Assembly (NCBI GenBank): GCA_035362715.1
Contig: DAOSDU010000002.1
Span: 131,698 to 195,697 of the forward strand
From: Methanofastidiosum sp.
GTDB taxonomy: Archaea > Methanobacteriota_B > Thermococci > Methanofastidiosales > Methanofastidiosaceae
Length of the DNA stretch: 64,000 bases
Reading direction: 5' to 3'
In this document: positions 1-9,203 of the stretch, piece by piece
How positions within the stretch are numbered: position 1 is the first letter of the stretch
Layout of the letters: every line of letters begins with the position of its first letter
Notes under the pieces: generated by a model
The model's input: the letters and a program-made list of their open reading frames with translations, nothing else
The model's database searches: none
Told to the model about the DNA's origin: nothing
Program-made: the position numbers and the translations under genes

Positions 1-1
1 G

Positions 2-1792
2 AAAAAGAGTGAAGTTGACTTTTTAAAGAAAGAAGGCGCAACATTAGGTGGATTTGGAGCAATTTCGTCCTCAGAAGATATTTTAAGTGAAACAAAGAAG
101 GAAATATCTGAAAAAATAAAAAGTGAAGTCACAGCTCACGTTGCAAAAGAAGTCGCATCAACAGTAGGCAGTGCAACTTTTGTCATATCTGGTCCTGTTA
201 CTATCCAAGGTGGTAGACTCCCCTCAATGGAAGAAGAAAAGAGGGTAATAATGAAGGATCAAGATATACTCGTCATCCCTCAGAAATGGAAAACTCAAGA
301 TTATACGGGTTTTAATGAAAGATACCCTTTGATAGAGCCATATGCTTATGCAAGGATTAAATGGGATGAAAAAATAACTAAACTGGTATATTTAATTGAA
401 GAACCTGAGCTCTCTGAAGATGAAAAAACTAGGCTTATGACCATTCAAGGGATAATTCAAGAAGAACTCGAAGTAGATTTCAAAAGTCTTCAAGAAAAGA
501 GCGAATTAGTTGATTATTTGGAAAACAAGGCTTTGGAAGTTGTTGATGAATTAAATCTCAAGTTATCCCCTGACGCTTTTGAAAAAATCATGTATTATTT
601 AAGAAGAAATTATATTGGGCTTGGCTCAATAGAACCTTTATTTCATGATGTTTTAATAGAAGATATAAGTTGCGATGGAACAGGAATCCCAATTTATGTT
701 TATCATGCAAAATATGGATCTCTCCCTTCGAATATCGTTTTCAAATCAGATGACGATGCCAACAGCATAATCATTAAGATGGCACAAAGATGTAATAGGC
801 ATATCTCAGTTGCAGAACCTTTACTCGATGGAAGATTGCCAAATAACTCAAGGGTCCAGGCCACATTTGGAAGAGAAGTCACGCAACACGGTCCTACTTT
901 TACTATTAGAAGATTTAAAACAGATCCAATGACACCCGTGCAATTGATTAATTACAAGTCCTGTCCACCAAGAATATTTGCATATATGTGGTTGGCGCTT
1001 GAACACTCTTATACAGCTTCCACAATTATCTCTGGAGGGACAGCAACAGGTAAAACTTCTATGTTAAACGCCCTTGCTATATTTTTGCCACCAGAAGCAA
1101 AAATAGTAACAATTGAGGACACTCAAGAGTTAAATCTCCCCCAAGAACATTGGTTGCCTGCAGTCACTAGATCTGGATTTGGCGCCTCTACTTCTGAAGG
1201 AAAGAAGCAGGGAGAGGTTGACATGTTCGACTTACTAAGGGCAGCATTAAGGCAAAGGCCTGATTACCTAGTAGTTGGTGAAATTAGAGGGGCTGAAGCT
1301 AACGTTATGTTTACGGGTATGGCTACAGGGCACCCTGGTATGGGGACAATACATGCCGATTCAATGGAAGCTTTAATCAATAGGCTTACCACAAGGCCCA
1401 TTAGTCTCTCTCCAGCACTTCTTCAATCATTAAATATTTGTTTCTTATTAACTCATGCAAAAATAGAAGGAAAAGCAATCAGAAGAGTAAAAGAAGTTGT
1501 TGAAATAACTGGAATGGATTTGAAAAAAGGAGAACCTATATATCAAACTGTTTTTAGGTGGGATCCAGGGTCTGATGAATTCATATATGATGCAAAAGAG
1601 AGTAGCATAGTAAAAAGAATATCTATATCTCGAGGTATGACACAAGAGGAAGTATGGGAAGAAATAAACAGAAGATCTCTTGTTTTAGGCTGGATGGCTG
1701 AGAATAATATAGTTAACTTTAGAGATGTAGGAGATATAATAAAGGTATATATGAGAGATCCGGATTCAATCTTAGAAAAAATAAAAAGTTGA
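2..1792 (+). CDS. Type II/IV secretion (pilus/Tad-like) ATPase, 5' partial
   Basis: Cytoplasmic hexameric ATPase of the VirB11/GspE/FlaI/TadA family that powers pilus assembly or secretion. The frame is open from the first bases of the window through the ATG at 227, so the true start is probably upstream and 227 is probably internal. The visible upstream part is a low-complexity, Ser/Thr/Lys-rich stretch resembling a linker. Counting from the 227 Met, the N-terminal domain covers about residues 30-230, Walker A (GGTATGKTS) lies at about 270-278, the Asp box (TIEDTQELNL) follows, and Walker B and His boxes (VVGEIRG, GHPGMGTIHAD) come next. The two following genes encode the membrane platform and start 4 bp and about 1 kb downstream. 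The substrate is not visible. Family assignment is firm. Confidence 0.9.
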   Translation, partial: KKSEVDFLKKEGATLGGFGAISSSEDILSETKKEISEKIKSEVTAHVAKEVASTVGSATFVISGPVTIQGGRLPSMEEEKRVIMKDQDILVIPQKWKTQDYTGFNERYPLIEPYAYARIKWDEKITKLVYLIEEPELSEDEKTRLMTIQGIIQEELEVDFKSLQEKSELVDYLENKALEVVDELNLKLSPDAFEKIMYYLRRNYIGLGSIEPLFHDVLIEDISCDGTGIPIYVYHAKYGSLPSNIVFKSDDDANSIIIKMAQRCNRHISVAEPLLDGRLPNNSRVQATFGREVTQHGPTFTIRRFKTDPMTPVQLINYKSCPPRIFAYMWLALEHSYTASTIISGGTATGKTSMLNALAIFLPPEAKIVTIEDTQELNLPQEHWLPAVTRSGFGASTSEGKKQGEVDMFDLLRAALRQRPDYLVVGEIRGAEANVMFTGMATGHPGMGTIHADSMEALINRLTTRPISLSPALLQSLNICFLLTHAKIEGKAIRRVKEVVEITGMDLKKGEPIYQTVFRWDPGSDEFIYDAKESSIVKRISISRGMTQEEVWEEINRRSLVLGWMAENNIVNFRDVGDIIKVYMRDPDSILEKIKS

Positions 1793-1796
1793 GCCT

Positions 1797-2771
1797 ATGC
1801 TGGGCAGAAAAAAAGAGAAGGACATTGCAGTCCAAGAAATCGAAAGATACGAAAAAAGGGGCTTCTTCATGAATTATGGAAAGATGGCCCATAAAAGATT
1901 TGGTTTTTTGGTAGACAAAAGGCTAAAAAGTTTTGAAGAACTCCATGGCCCTTTAAGAAAAGGTGATATACCCTTAAATCTTGGTGCTTATGTCAGTGCA
2001 ATGATTCTTAGTACTGCAATTGCCGGTATTATTGCTTTAGTAGTATCGATAATTATTGTCCCTCTGTTTTTGGGAAATTTTATAAATGAAATTATATCCC
2101 CTGGAAAGCCTGTTGATTTTGTCTTTAACTTAGTCTTAATTATTTTAATTTCAATTCTAACTGCCGTTACAACTTTTCTAGTGTTCTGGGTTTATCCATC
2201 GTTTAAAGCTGGAGAAAGATCAAGAAAAATTAATCTTGCACTTACAAACGCTGTCAATACAATGGCAACAATAGCTGGAACAGGGGTACCCCCTGCCGTT
2301 ATCTTTTGGTCGCTTGTAGAGTTTAGGCGATATGGCGAAGTATCAAGAGAATCTGAAAAAATTTTAAATGATATTGAAAACTTTGGACTCGATTTAGTTC
2401 AAGCTCTTCAAAGGGCGGCTAACAGATCTCCTTCTCCTCTCTTCAGTGAACTTTTATGGAAGATGATAGCCACCATAAGAACAGGTGGAAATCTCAAAGA
2501 GTATTTGTATCTTGAAGGAAATAGATTAATGGAAGTTGAAAGAATGAAAACTGAAGCTGCAATTGAAACTATCGGTTTAATAGCAGAAACTTATGTTACA
2601 GCTTTAGTTGTAGGGCCAGTATTTATTATTATCATGACAACAATTATGGGTATAATGGGAACCCCAATGTCGCAGGTAAATTTGATTAATAATATTGTTG
2701 TATATTTTGGGCTGCCTATAGGCTATGCTATATTCATAATAGCGGTGGATCAGGTGGCTCCAAAGAGATAA
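1797..2771 (+). CDS. TadC/FlaJ-like pilus platform membrane protein (first of two)
   Basis: Integral membrane protein of the T2SSF/GspF class, the platform on which the upstream ATPase acts. It has 324 aa. A charged cytoplasmic N-terminus (residues 1-60) is followed by two hydrophobic segments (about 62-98 and 105-135), a cytoplasmic helical domain rich in GVPP and FGLDLVQAL-type motifs (about 150-255), and two C-terminal membrane segments. ATG start 4 bp after the ATPase stop suggests translational coupling. Archaeal archaellum and pilus systems often have a single long FlaJ; here the platform is split into this and the next protein, as in Tad systems. Confidence 0.82.
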   Translation: MLGRKKEKDIAVQEIERYEKRGFFMNYGKMAHKRFGFLVDKRLKSFEELHGPLRKGDIPLNLGAYVSAMILSTAIAGIIALVVSIIIVPLFLGNFINEIISPGKPVDFVFNLVLIILISILTAVTTFLVFWVYPSFKAGERSRKINLALTNAVNTMATIAGTGVPPAVIFWSLVEFRRYGEVSRESEKILNDIENFGLDLVQALQRAANRSPSPLFSELLWKMIATIRTGGNLKEYLYLEGNRLMEVERMKTEAAIETIGLIAETYVTALVVGPVFIIIMTTIMGIMGTPMSQVNLINNIVVYFGLPIGYAIFIIAVDQVAPKR

Positions 2772-2784
2772 TGCAGGTGAAAAA

Positions 2785-3612
2785 TTGAGGAAAAAAAATT
2801 ATAACGTGTATGTAACGATTGGCAGTATAGCTGCAGGGATTATTCTTAGCTTGATGGGATTTTTCATTTTAAACTTAAGTGAACTAGCTATTGCAGGTAT
2901 AGCCGTTGCGGTTGGCCCTTACCTTTTCTTAAAAATGAGAGAACAAGCATGGATTACTGAAATAGAAGATCAGTTCCCTGAATTTCTAAGAGCACTTGCC
3001 GATTCTCAAGCTGCAGGAATGACCCTTCCCCAAGCCATAAAGATGGCGCAGGAGGATGATTACGGGAGACTTACCGATGAAATAAAGATTATGGCTTCAA
3101 AGATATCTTGGGGGGTCCCATTTGATGAGGTCTTAACATCTTTTTCAGATAAGGTAAAAAGTGAAAATGTACAAGGTACGGTATCTCTTATTGTTATCGC
3201 TCATCATGCTGGGGGAAATATCATAAAGATTTTGGAATCTGCGGCAGAAAGCGCAAGAATGATGAGGGGTCTTGCAAAAGAGCAGGCTTCTAAATTAAGC
3301 CAGTATACAGGCATTATTTATATTTCTTATCTTGTATTTCTTTCAGTAGTTTTCTTACTTCAGACCCAGTTCGTTGAAATATTCTCAGAAATAACACTTC
3401 CAACTGCCAAAGAGTCAATAAATAAAGAGGCATTTAAGACTACATTTCAAAACATGCTTATCATACATGGTGCTTTAGCAGGGCTCATGATTGGAAAGAT
3501 GACAACAAATTCTTTATTTTCCGGGATCAAACACAGTATTATTTTAACTGCAATTGGATATCTAACATTTAGATTTATTATCGGCTCTAGTCTTCTATCT
3601 GGTCTTCTTTGA
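2785..3612 (+). CDS. TadC/FlaJ-like pilus platform membrane protein (second of two)
   Basis: 275-aa T2SSF-type membrane protein pairing with the preceding gene. Two membrane segments lie at about 9-50, a cytoplasmic helical domain follows (FPEFLRALADSQAAGMTLPQA at about 65-190), and membrane segments near 175-200 and 215-270 close it. The start is TTG at 2785 with AGGTGA a few bases upstream; no better ATG exists. The 3' end overlaps the convergent tgtA by 26 bp. It is probably co-transcribed with the ATPase and the first platform gene. Confidence 0.8.
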   Translation: MRKKNYNVYVTIGSIAAGIILSLMGFFILNLSELAIAGIAVAVGPYLFLKMREQAWITEIEDQFPEFLRALADSQAAGMTLPQAIKMAQEDDYGRLTDEIKIMASKISWGVPFDEVLTSFSDKVKSENVQGTVSLIVIAHHAGGNIIKILESAAESARMMRGLAKEQASKLSQYTGIIYISYLVFLSVVFLLQTQFVEIFSEITLPTAKESINKEAFKTTFQNMLIIHGALAGLMIGKMTTNSLFSGIKHSIILTAIGYLTFRFIIGSSLLSGLL

Positions 3613-5341
3613 TATTATTTTTTTCTATTCCCCATCTTGTTCTAACGGCCATCCCTCTTTCAAAAGCTTTAACCTCTCTCGGAGAAAGCATTAAAGTTCC
3701 TGTTCCTAAAAGATTGTCATTTGAATCCACAATAAGAACTTCTTCATATGCCCTAAGATTTTTATCAAGATTAATAACAAACTTTGAAAATACATTTGCA
3801 CCGTCTTTAATGAAAGGTGCAGCTTCGTCATCCACAATTATTCTGTATTTGGGATATGGGATTATATCCTTCAATCTTTTTAGACCCTCAATATTTGGAG
3901 TAAATAATCCATCTCTAGCCCTTATAGTTGCAAGCATAGTTCCATTTTTATCAAAGACATAACGGATCATTCCAGTTTTTGATCTCTTAACAACGACATC
4001 ATGGAAAAGTTTTTCTCCAACGTTTGGGCCAAACTGATATTCCGCAATTACTTTTACTATATCCTCGTCATTTAGTTCAGAGTCCCCTCTATCTTTTCTT
4101 TCTTCCTCCATTTCACATTGGCCAAAAGGATAAGTAAACTCAAGTTCTTTTGGGAATTTTCCAAAGAAGAGATGCTCATCGTATTTTTTAGATTCTATGT
4201 TTTTTATTCTTTCCTTAGTTCTTTGCATTATTGGCCTTAAATTGGATTCTGCACCAGTATAGAATATCGAAGACCTTTTCGTAAAGGGGTCATATTCTTC
4301 TAAAAGACCATAATAATCTTTGATTCTCCTATATGCGAGTAGTAATCTCGGATGACTTCTAATCCTAGTTTCAACAAGTTCAAATAAATTTCCTTCATGT
4401 ACGGCTTCCTTGATTATTTTGATTTCTTCAAAAGTTGCATGCAAGTTATGGCTTGAAAGAAGTTCTAATCTTTTTTGATCATTTTCATTAATTAGCTCTT
4501 GAGCAGTATATTTCCTGCAAACTGGGCAGTTACATGGTAAATATTTCATTTCATTAAGTTTTTTTGTACCATAAGAAGTTAGATATCTTGAATCCTGTGC
4601 ATAGAGAACATACGCCGCGGAATCAAAAAGGTCGCAACCCAAAAGAACCGATAATGACAGTAACATTGGGTGTCCAGCACCAAAAAGATGAACTGGCCTT
4701 GAGGGTGAAAGACTTCCTTTTACCGTTAGGATAATATCCACCAATTCACTAAATCGGTATTCCATCATCAATGGAACAACACCGCCTATTGGATTCACTG
4801 TAAAAGGTAATTTACTCATCTCCTCTGCCGATTTTTTTCTTAGATCTAGGTGAGTTCCCCCTTGGATTGTTCCATTTAGGTCTAGGTCAAATCCGATTGC
4901 TTCTCTTGCCCTTTCTAGAGTTATCTCTAGGTCTGAAAGAGTCTTTCTGTGAGGTTCATCGGGATGAGTTGGTATATCAAGAAACGTTCCGATATCAACT
5001 CCAATGTCTTTTTGAAATTGTAGTATCTCTTTGTTTTCTATTTCTATATCGCCATATGCGGCCATCTGAAAAGAGCCGGAATCAGTTTCTATAACTCCGT
5101 TAAAATCGAGCATTTTGTGAACTCCTTTTTCAAGAGAATCTTCTTTGAGTTTTGGAGTTCTGTAAATAATATATGAATTTGTGATTAGCATTTCTGCCCC
5201 ATAATCGGCCATATCTTTTGGGGCAATGACTATCTTATTGGGATTAATAACTGGCATCAGTGTTGGGGTCTCAACTTTTTTTTTGCCTATCGATAGTTTT
5301 CCTATTCTGCCTAATCCATCTTTTGCTTTTATTTCAAACAT
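3587..5341 (-). CDS. tgtA: Archaeosine tRNA-guanine transglycosylase
   Basis: Exchanges guanine 15 in the D-loop of archaeal tRNAs for preQ0, the first step of archaeosine formation. The 584-aa length is typical of the full archaeal enzyme. The catalytic TGT barrel (about 1-350) has the DSGSFQ nucleophile motif near residue 90, the TIQGGTH substrate-binding loop near 160, and a zinc site (CNCPVC) near 270-280. A linker domain follows, then a C-terminal PUA RNA-binding domain (about 500-580). It is the last gene of a minus-strand operon starting at 6256, and its ATG directly follows the stop of the MoaD-like gene. Confidence 0.95.
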   Translation of the reverse strand: MFEIKAKDGLGRIGKLSIGKKKVETPTLMPVINPNKIVIAPKDMADYGAEMLITNSYIIYRTPKLKEDSLEKGVHKMLDFNGVIETDSGSFQMAAYGDIEIENKEILQFQKDIGVDIGTFLDIPTHPDEPHRKTLSDLEITLERAREAIGFDLDLNGTIQGGTHLDLRKKSAEEMSKLPFTVNPIGGVVPLMMEYRFSELVDIILTVKGSLSPSRPVHLFGAGHPMLLSLSVLLGCDLFDSAAYVLYAQDSRYLTSYGTKKLNEMKYLPCNCPVCRKYTAQELINENDQKRLELLSSHNLHATFEEIKIIKEAVHEGNLFELVETRIRSHPRLLLAYRRIKDYYGLLEEYDPFTKRSSIFYTGAESNLRPIMQRTKERIKNIESKKYDEHLFFGKFPKELEFTYPFGQCEMEEERKDRGDSELNDEDIVKVIAEYQFGPNVGEKLFHDVVVKRSKTGMIRYVFDKNGTMLATIRARDGLFTPNIEGLKRLKDIIPYPKYRIIVDDEAAPFIKDGANVFSKFVINLDKNLRAYEEVLIVDSNDNLLGTGTLMLSPREVKAFERGMAVRTRWGIEKNNIKEDQIED

Positions 5342-5596
5342 TTATCCGCCCCCTACTGGAGAAAAAAGAGCTATCTCAAATCCTTTTGAAACTAGAGTTT
5401 CATCTCTACCTGTAAAAGAATAGTCCTTTCCATTTACTATAATCCTTATCTCATCCTTTAAAAAAGATTCCTTCAATAGAGGATATTTTTCTGAAAGAAG
5501 ATTCTTTAGGTTGCCAATTTTAATTGATTCAACTTCAATAATTTCTTCTCTTTTCAAAGTGATATCTTTTAAATCTCCAAAATAGAGAACCCTCAT
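5342..5596 (-). CDS. MoaD/ThiS-like ubiquitin-fold sulfur carrier
   Basis: 84-aa small protein of the MoaD/ThiS/SAMP class. It ends in Gly-Gly-Gly (FSPVGGG) with the hydrophobic beta-grasp pattern expected of a sulfur carrier or ubiquitin-like modifier. The C-terminal glycine would be adenylated by an E1-like enzyme, which is not in this window. It abuts tgtA with no gap and lies 23 bp downstream of an unknown gene, so a role connected with tRNA modification is possible. Molybdopterin synthesis or protein conjugation cannot be excluded. Confidence 0.75.
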   Translation of the reverse strand: MRVLYFGDLKDITLKREEIIEVESIKIGNLKNLLSEKYPLLKESFLKDEIRIIVNGKDYSFTGRDETLVSKGFEIALFSPVGGG

Positions 5597-5619
5597 ACTA
5601 TTTAATATACCAAGTGATT

Positions 5620-6105
5620 TTATAATCTTAACTCAAAAGGCATCCTTTCTATTTCTATTTTTCTCTTAAGAGGATCAATTATCTCAATACCTTCTTTTCT
5701 TGATAATATATAAAGTCTTGATAAAGCCTCTGTAGAGCAAAGAAGATGCTGATTTGGATGAGTACCCGCCTCTATGCAAGAATCTAGAATTATTTTATCC
5801 CCGCATCCAAAGACCAATTTAAGCCTCTTGGAAGCAGGATGGCCCTTTTTTAGGATTATAAGTGGAAAAGCTAACTCCCGCAGGGAGTATAATGCTGATA
5901 TCATGATTGCTTTAATTTTTGTGTCTTTTGCGAAAGAGGAAACAGCAAGAATATCATCATTTCCCGTTCCAAGAACTATCTCTTCTTTATCAGTTTCCAA
6001 CAAGAAGGATTTACCTTTAGATTTTACTATCCCTAAGAAGTAATCTTTATGGGATAGGAACAATATCTCCTCATCGCCCAAAGGAAGAAATAAATTATTA
6101 TCCAA
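5620..6105 (-). CDS. Conserved-looking hypothetical protein in tgtA operon
   Basis: 161 aa, not recognised. No signal peptide or membrane segment is evident. A Cys/His-containing segment (FGCGDK then SCIEAGTHPNQHLLCS, about residues 105-130) could bind metal or be catalytic, but this is only suggestive. The start is TTG at 6105, overlapping the stop of the upstream zinc-ribbon ORF by 8 bp (TTGGATAA arrangement), which supports coupling and this start. It is followed by the MoaD-like gene and tgtA. Confidence 0.65.
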   Translation of the reverse strand: MDNNLFLPLGDEEILFLSHKDYFLGIVKSKGKSFLLETDKEEIVLGTGNDDILAVSSFAKDTKIKAIMISALYSLRELAFPLIILKKGHPASKRLKLVFGCGDKIILDSCIEAGTHPNQHLLCSTEALSRLYILSRKEGIEIIDPLKRKIEIERMPFELRL

Positions 6106-6256
6106 TTTTTATAACCTTGTCTGAAGAACATTTTGGGCATTTTGGATTTTTTCCAATTCCTTTATACTGTGTACCGCATTCGGTACAAACATAGCCTTCT
6201 GGACCTTCGGGCATATCTACATCAAAACTTCCACCAACACTGCAAATATCAATCAC
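6098..6256 (-). CDS. Small zinc-ribbon protein, 52 aa
   Basis: Short ORF heading the tgtA operon. It has two CxxC knuckles (YVCTEC at residues 22-27 and PKCPKC at 38-43), the signature of a zinc ribbon as in rubredoxin-like or small RNA-binding ribbons. The GTG at 6256 lies about 28 nt from a clear minus-strand TATA box (6280-6290), implying a leaderless transcript starting at this codon; an internal ATG at 6214 is the alternative. Its stop overlaps the next gene's start. Function is unknown; the context suggests RNA or tRNA handling. Confidence 0.7.
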   Translation of the reverse strand: MIDICSVGGSFDVDMPEGPEGYVCTECGTQYKGIGKNPKCPKCSSDKVIKIG

Positions 6257-6277
6257 CAAAGCCTGATAATGATTTTG

Positions 6278-6292
6278 TTCTTATATATATTT
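6278..6292 (-). promoter_or_regulatory. TATA box of the tgtA operon
   Basis: On the minus strand the sequence reads AAAATATATATAAG. Its centre lies about 26-28 nt upstream of the GTG start of the zinc-ribbon gene, so the operon transcript is probably leaderless. Confidence 0.6.
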
Positions 6293-6370
6293 TGATGCGC
6301 CCTTGCTTTATCAAGATAACATGCAATCCATAATATCTCTATTTTGTAGATATCTCAAAGCAATTCAAAA

Positions 6371-6380
6371 ATTTTATATA
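6371..6380 (+). promoter_or_regulatory. TATA box of adenine deaminase gene
   Basis: TTTTATATAT-like element centred about 24-26 nt before the ATG at 6400, with no Shine-Dalgarno in between. This predicts a leaderless or nearly leaderless mRNA. Confidence 0.55.
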
Positions 6381-6399
6381 TTGTCTTGATTTTTAGATT

Positions 6400-8046
6400 A
6401 TGGATTTCATGGATAAAAATGTGAATGTTATTTCTGGAAATATTGTAGATCCAATTAATCATGAAATATACCCTGGCAAAATAACAATTTCAAACGATAA
6501 AATCTCTGAAATTCAAAGAGACGATAATATTTATTCTAATTTCATTATACCGGGATTTGTAGATTCTCATATACATATAGAAAGTTCAATGTTAATCCCT
6601 TACGAATTTTCTAGAATTGCAGTTATCCATGGAACTGTAGCAACTGTTTCAGATCCTCATGAAATAGCCAATGTCTTAGGAATAAAAGGAATACAATATA
6701 TGATTGAGAATTCTAAACTTTCTCCTCTAAAATTTTATTTTGGGGCATCCTCCTGCGTTCCGGCAACATCTTTTGAGACTAGTGGCGCTTGCCTTAGAGC
6801 TAGAGAGATTGAAGAGATATTTAGTAATGACAATGTTAAATTTTTAGGAGAGGTAATGAATACATTTGGTGTCATAAATAATGATAAGGATCTAATAGAA
6901 AAAATAAATGTCGCAAAAAAATATTCTAAAAAAATTGATGGACATGCTCCAGGATTATCCGGAGAAGTACTGGAAAAATATATTAGCAAAGGGATTACTA
7001 CAGATCACGAGTGTGTTCGTAGAGCTGAAGGTCTTGAGAAGATAGAAAAGGGGATGAAAATACAGATTAGGGAAGGTTCTGCTGCAGAAAACTTTGAAGC
7101 TTTAATCCCTCTTGTCGATACACATTATGATTCCTGCATGTTTTGTAGTGATGATAAACACCCGGATGACTTGGTTAAGGGGCACATTGACCAGATGGTT
7201 AGGCGGTCAATAAATTACGGCATCGATATTTTCAAAATATTAAAGGTTTCTTCTGTAAATCCTGTTAAGCATTATGGGCTTGATGTTGGGCTGCTTCAAG
7301 AAGGTGATCCGGCTGACTTCTTAGTTGCAGATAATCTAAAAGAGTTGAATATCCTTGCAACATATATTAATGGAAATGTCGTTTCCCACAAAGGTAAAAC
7401 AAACATTGAACACAGGAGTTTTGAAACGATAAATAACTTTAAAGTAGAAAAGAAAAAGATATCAGATTTTTGTTTATCTTATAAAAGTGGCAATATAAAC
7501 GTTATTGAAGCAATTGACGGTCAACTTATTACAAATGATATAAGCATTGAACCAAAAATAGTCAATGAGAATTTAGTATCTGACATAGAAAGAGACATAT
7601 TAAAAATCGCCGTTGTGAATCGTTATAAAGATTCAGAAGTTCCAATTGGATTTATAAGAAATTTTGGCCTAAAAAAAGGGGCAATAGCTTCTAGCATAGC
7701 CCATGATTCCCATAACATAGTTGTCGTTGGTGTTTCTGACGAAGACATATGTAACGCTGTGAACATGATTATCGAAAATAGGGGTGGCATTGGATGTGTT
7801 TGTGGAGAGAATAAAATCTTTTTAGAACTCCCCGTTGCTGGCATAATGACATTTGAAGAATATTCTAAAGTTGCAGATAGCTACAGGCATGTTACTAACT
7901 TTGCCAAGTCTTTGGGATGTACATTAAACGCACCTTTCATGACTCTATCTTTCATGGCATTACTAGTTATACCAAAAATAAAGATTGGAGATAAAGGATT
8001 GTTTGATTCTGAAAAATTTAGATTTATTGATTTGTGCGTAAGCTAA
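6400..8046 (+). CDS. ade: Adenine deaminase
   Basis: Hydrolyses adenine to hypoxanthine and ammonia (purine salvage). 548 aa, an amidohydrolase-superfamily metalloenzyme. Metal-binding motif GFVDSHIHIESSM near residue 52-65 and the family-specific SDPHEIANV near 87-95 are visible. The C-terminal Ade-specific domain contains SIAHDSHNIVVVG and GGIGCV. Length matches the family. The gene stands alone, divergent from the tgtA operon and convergent with the membrane-protein gene at 8214. A second ATG 9 nt downstream is an alternative start. Confidence 0.94.
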   Translation: MDFMDKNVNVISGNIVDPINHEIYPGKITISNDKISEIQRDDNIYSNFIIPGFVDSHIHIESSMLIPYEFSRIAVIHGTVATVSDPHEIANVLGIKGIQYMIENSKLSPLKFYFGASSCVPATSFETSGACLRAREIEEIFSNDNVKFLGEVMNTFGVINNDKDLIEKINVAKKYSKKIDGHAPGLSGEVLEKYISKGITTDHECVRRAEGLEKIEKGMKIQIREGSAAENFEALIPLVDTHYDSCMFCSDDKHPDDLVKGHIDQMVRRSINYGIDIFKILKVSSVNPVKHYGLDVGLLQEGDPADFLVADNLKELNILATYINGNVVSHKGKTNIEHRSFETINNFKVEKKKISDFCLSYKSGNINVIEAIDGQLITNDISIEPKIVNENLVSDIERDILKIAVVNRYKDSEVPIGFIRNFGLKKGAIASSIAHDSHNIVVVGVSDEDICNAVNMIIENRGGIGCVCGENKIFLELPVAGIMTFEEYSKVADSYRHVTNFAKSLGCTLNAPFMTLSFMALLVIPKIKIGDKGLFDSEKFRFIDLCVS

Positions 8047-8182
8047 TATTTAAATATAATTTTTAATTATTGCTTATTTATTAGAATATAAATTAGGATA
8101 ATAATTATTTATTATGTATATATACAAATGATTTATGCCTTTATAATCCTAGTATAATAATGTCTATTACCCCTTTATTTCT

Positions 8183-8200
8183 ACTGGAAGTTCCTCCAGT
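8183..8200. terminator. Hairpin between convergent genes
   Basis: ACTGGA and TCCAGT form a 6-bp stem around AGTTCC, 14 bp from the stop of the minus-strand gene, inside the convergent intergenic space 8047-8213. It may act as a terminator; only the inverted repeat is seen. Confidence 0.3.
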
Positions 8201-8213
8201 TAAATAATAATTT

Positions 8214-9143
8214 CTAGTTGTGCTGTTTTTTGTTTGATCTATTGACATAAAAACTCTTGTCTATATAATCCAAATAGATATCTCTATCTCTCCCAGTAAG
8301 CTCATCTTCTGTTATGTAAAGATCTTTGTTTTTTCTGATATCAACCCTAACAAATCTAAGCCTGTTCTTTTTGTAGAATCTTTTCTTTCCTATTTCATCA
8401 AATATTTTTTGATTTATCTCCATTGAAGTCCTTTCTATATGAAACGCCATATTTTGGTAACTTATAATTGTATAGATGACCAAGAAGATAATTGGAGGGA
8501 ATAACATGAGGAGGGCCAAATTAATAAAATTAGAAGTTGGAACTGAAAGTGTAAGTAATATTATGACTGAGGAAAGGGAGGCAAGTAAAAGCCATCGTAA
8601 ATATCCGAATTTATCTCTGCCCACGGTGTTGAGTTTTCTTGAGAATTCATTTATTTCATTTATTGTATCAAAAAATATCCTGTAGTTTGTTGAATCTTTA
8701 TTACTTATTATTTCCGTTTCCTCTAAAAGACAATATAGATTTCTGTAGTAAGGCTCTTCAATATACCCTTCGCTCCAACCGCACAACTCTTTAATAATGG
8801 CTATATCGCTAAGTTTTTCGTATACCTTTTTTGAAAGAGTTTCGCTATTGGTGAATGAGCTCGATATATCTATAAGTGAAATGCATCTTGAATGTCTTGA
8901 AATATGATAGTCTCTAATCATAATATATCTTCCATAACGTGAATTGAAGTAATGGCCTACTAAAAACGAAAAAAGTAAAGTTGTCACAGTCAGCATATAG
9001 CCTTGAGAATCTCCATCAAGGTAATTTAGTGGTATATTGATTTTGATAAGTATAAATAGGGCCCAACTTAATAAGAACAATATTGTTATTAATATTGATA
9101 CTAAGTAAGGCCTAATATGTAGAAATCTCATCAATAAACACAT
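8214..9143 (-). CDS. Hypothetical four-helix membrane protein
   Basis: 309 aa, function not recognised. Two membrane segments lie near the N-terminus (about 12-34 and 48-66), a roughly 100-residue soluble helical region follows, then two more segments (about 183-203 and 208-232) and a basic C-terminal cytoplasmic tail. This 2+2 layout with a soluble middle vaguely resembles bestrophin-like/DUF4239 proteins, but no diagnostic motif was confirmed. A second Met four codons in is an alternative start. It is transcribed alone, downstream of porB. Confidence 0.65.
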   Translation of the reverse strand: MCLLMRFLHIRPYLVSILITILFLLSWALFILIKINIPLNYLDGDSQGYMLTVTTLLFSFLVGHYFNSRYGRYIMIRDYHISRHSRCISLIDISSSFTNSETLSKKVYEKLSDIAIIKELCGWSEGYIEEPYYRNLYCLLEETEIISNKDSTNYRIFFDTINEINEFSRKLNTVGRDKFGYLRWLLLASLSSVIILLTLSVPTSNFINLALLMLFPPIIFLVIYTIISYQNMAFHIERTSMEINQKIFDEIGKKRFYKKNRLRFVRVDIRKNKDLYITEDELTGRDRDIYLDYIDKSFYVNRSNKKQHN

Positions 9144-9203
9144 CTAAGATATTTTTAATATACAATAGTAGCATATGTTCTATAAAAATCTTGCTTTAAT
9201 ATT

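Noticed and set aside
6133..6333. 66-codon plus-strand ORF
   Set aside because: Antisense to the zinc-ribbon gene and its promoter; no ribosome site.
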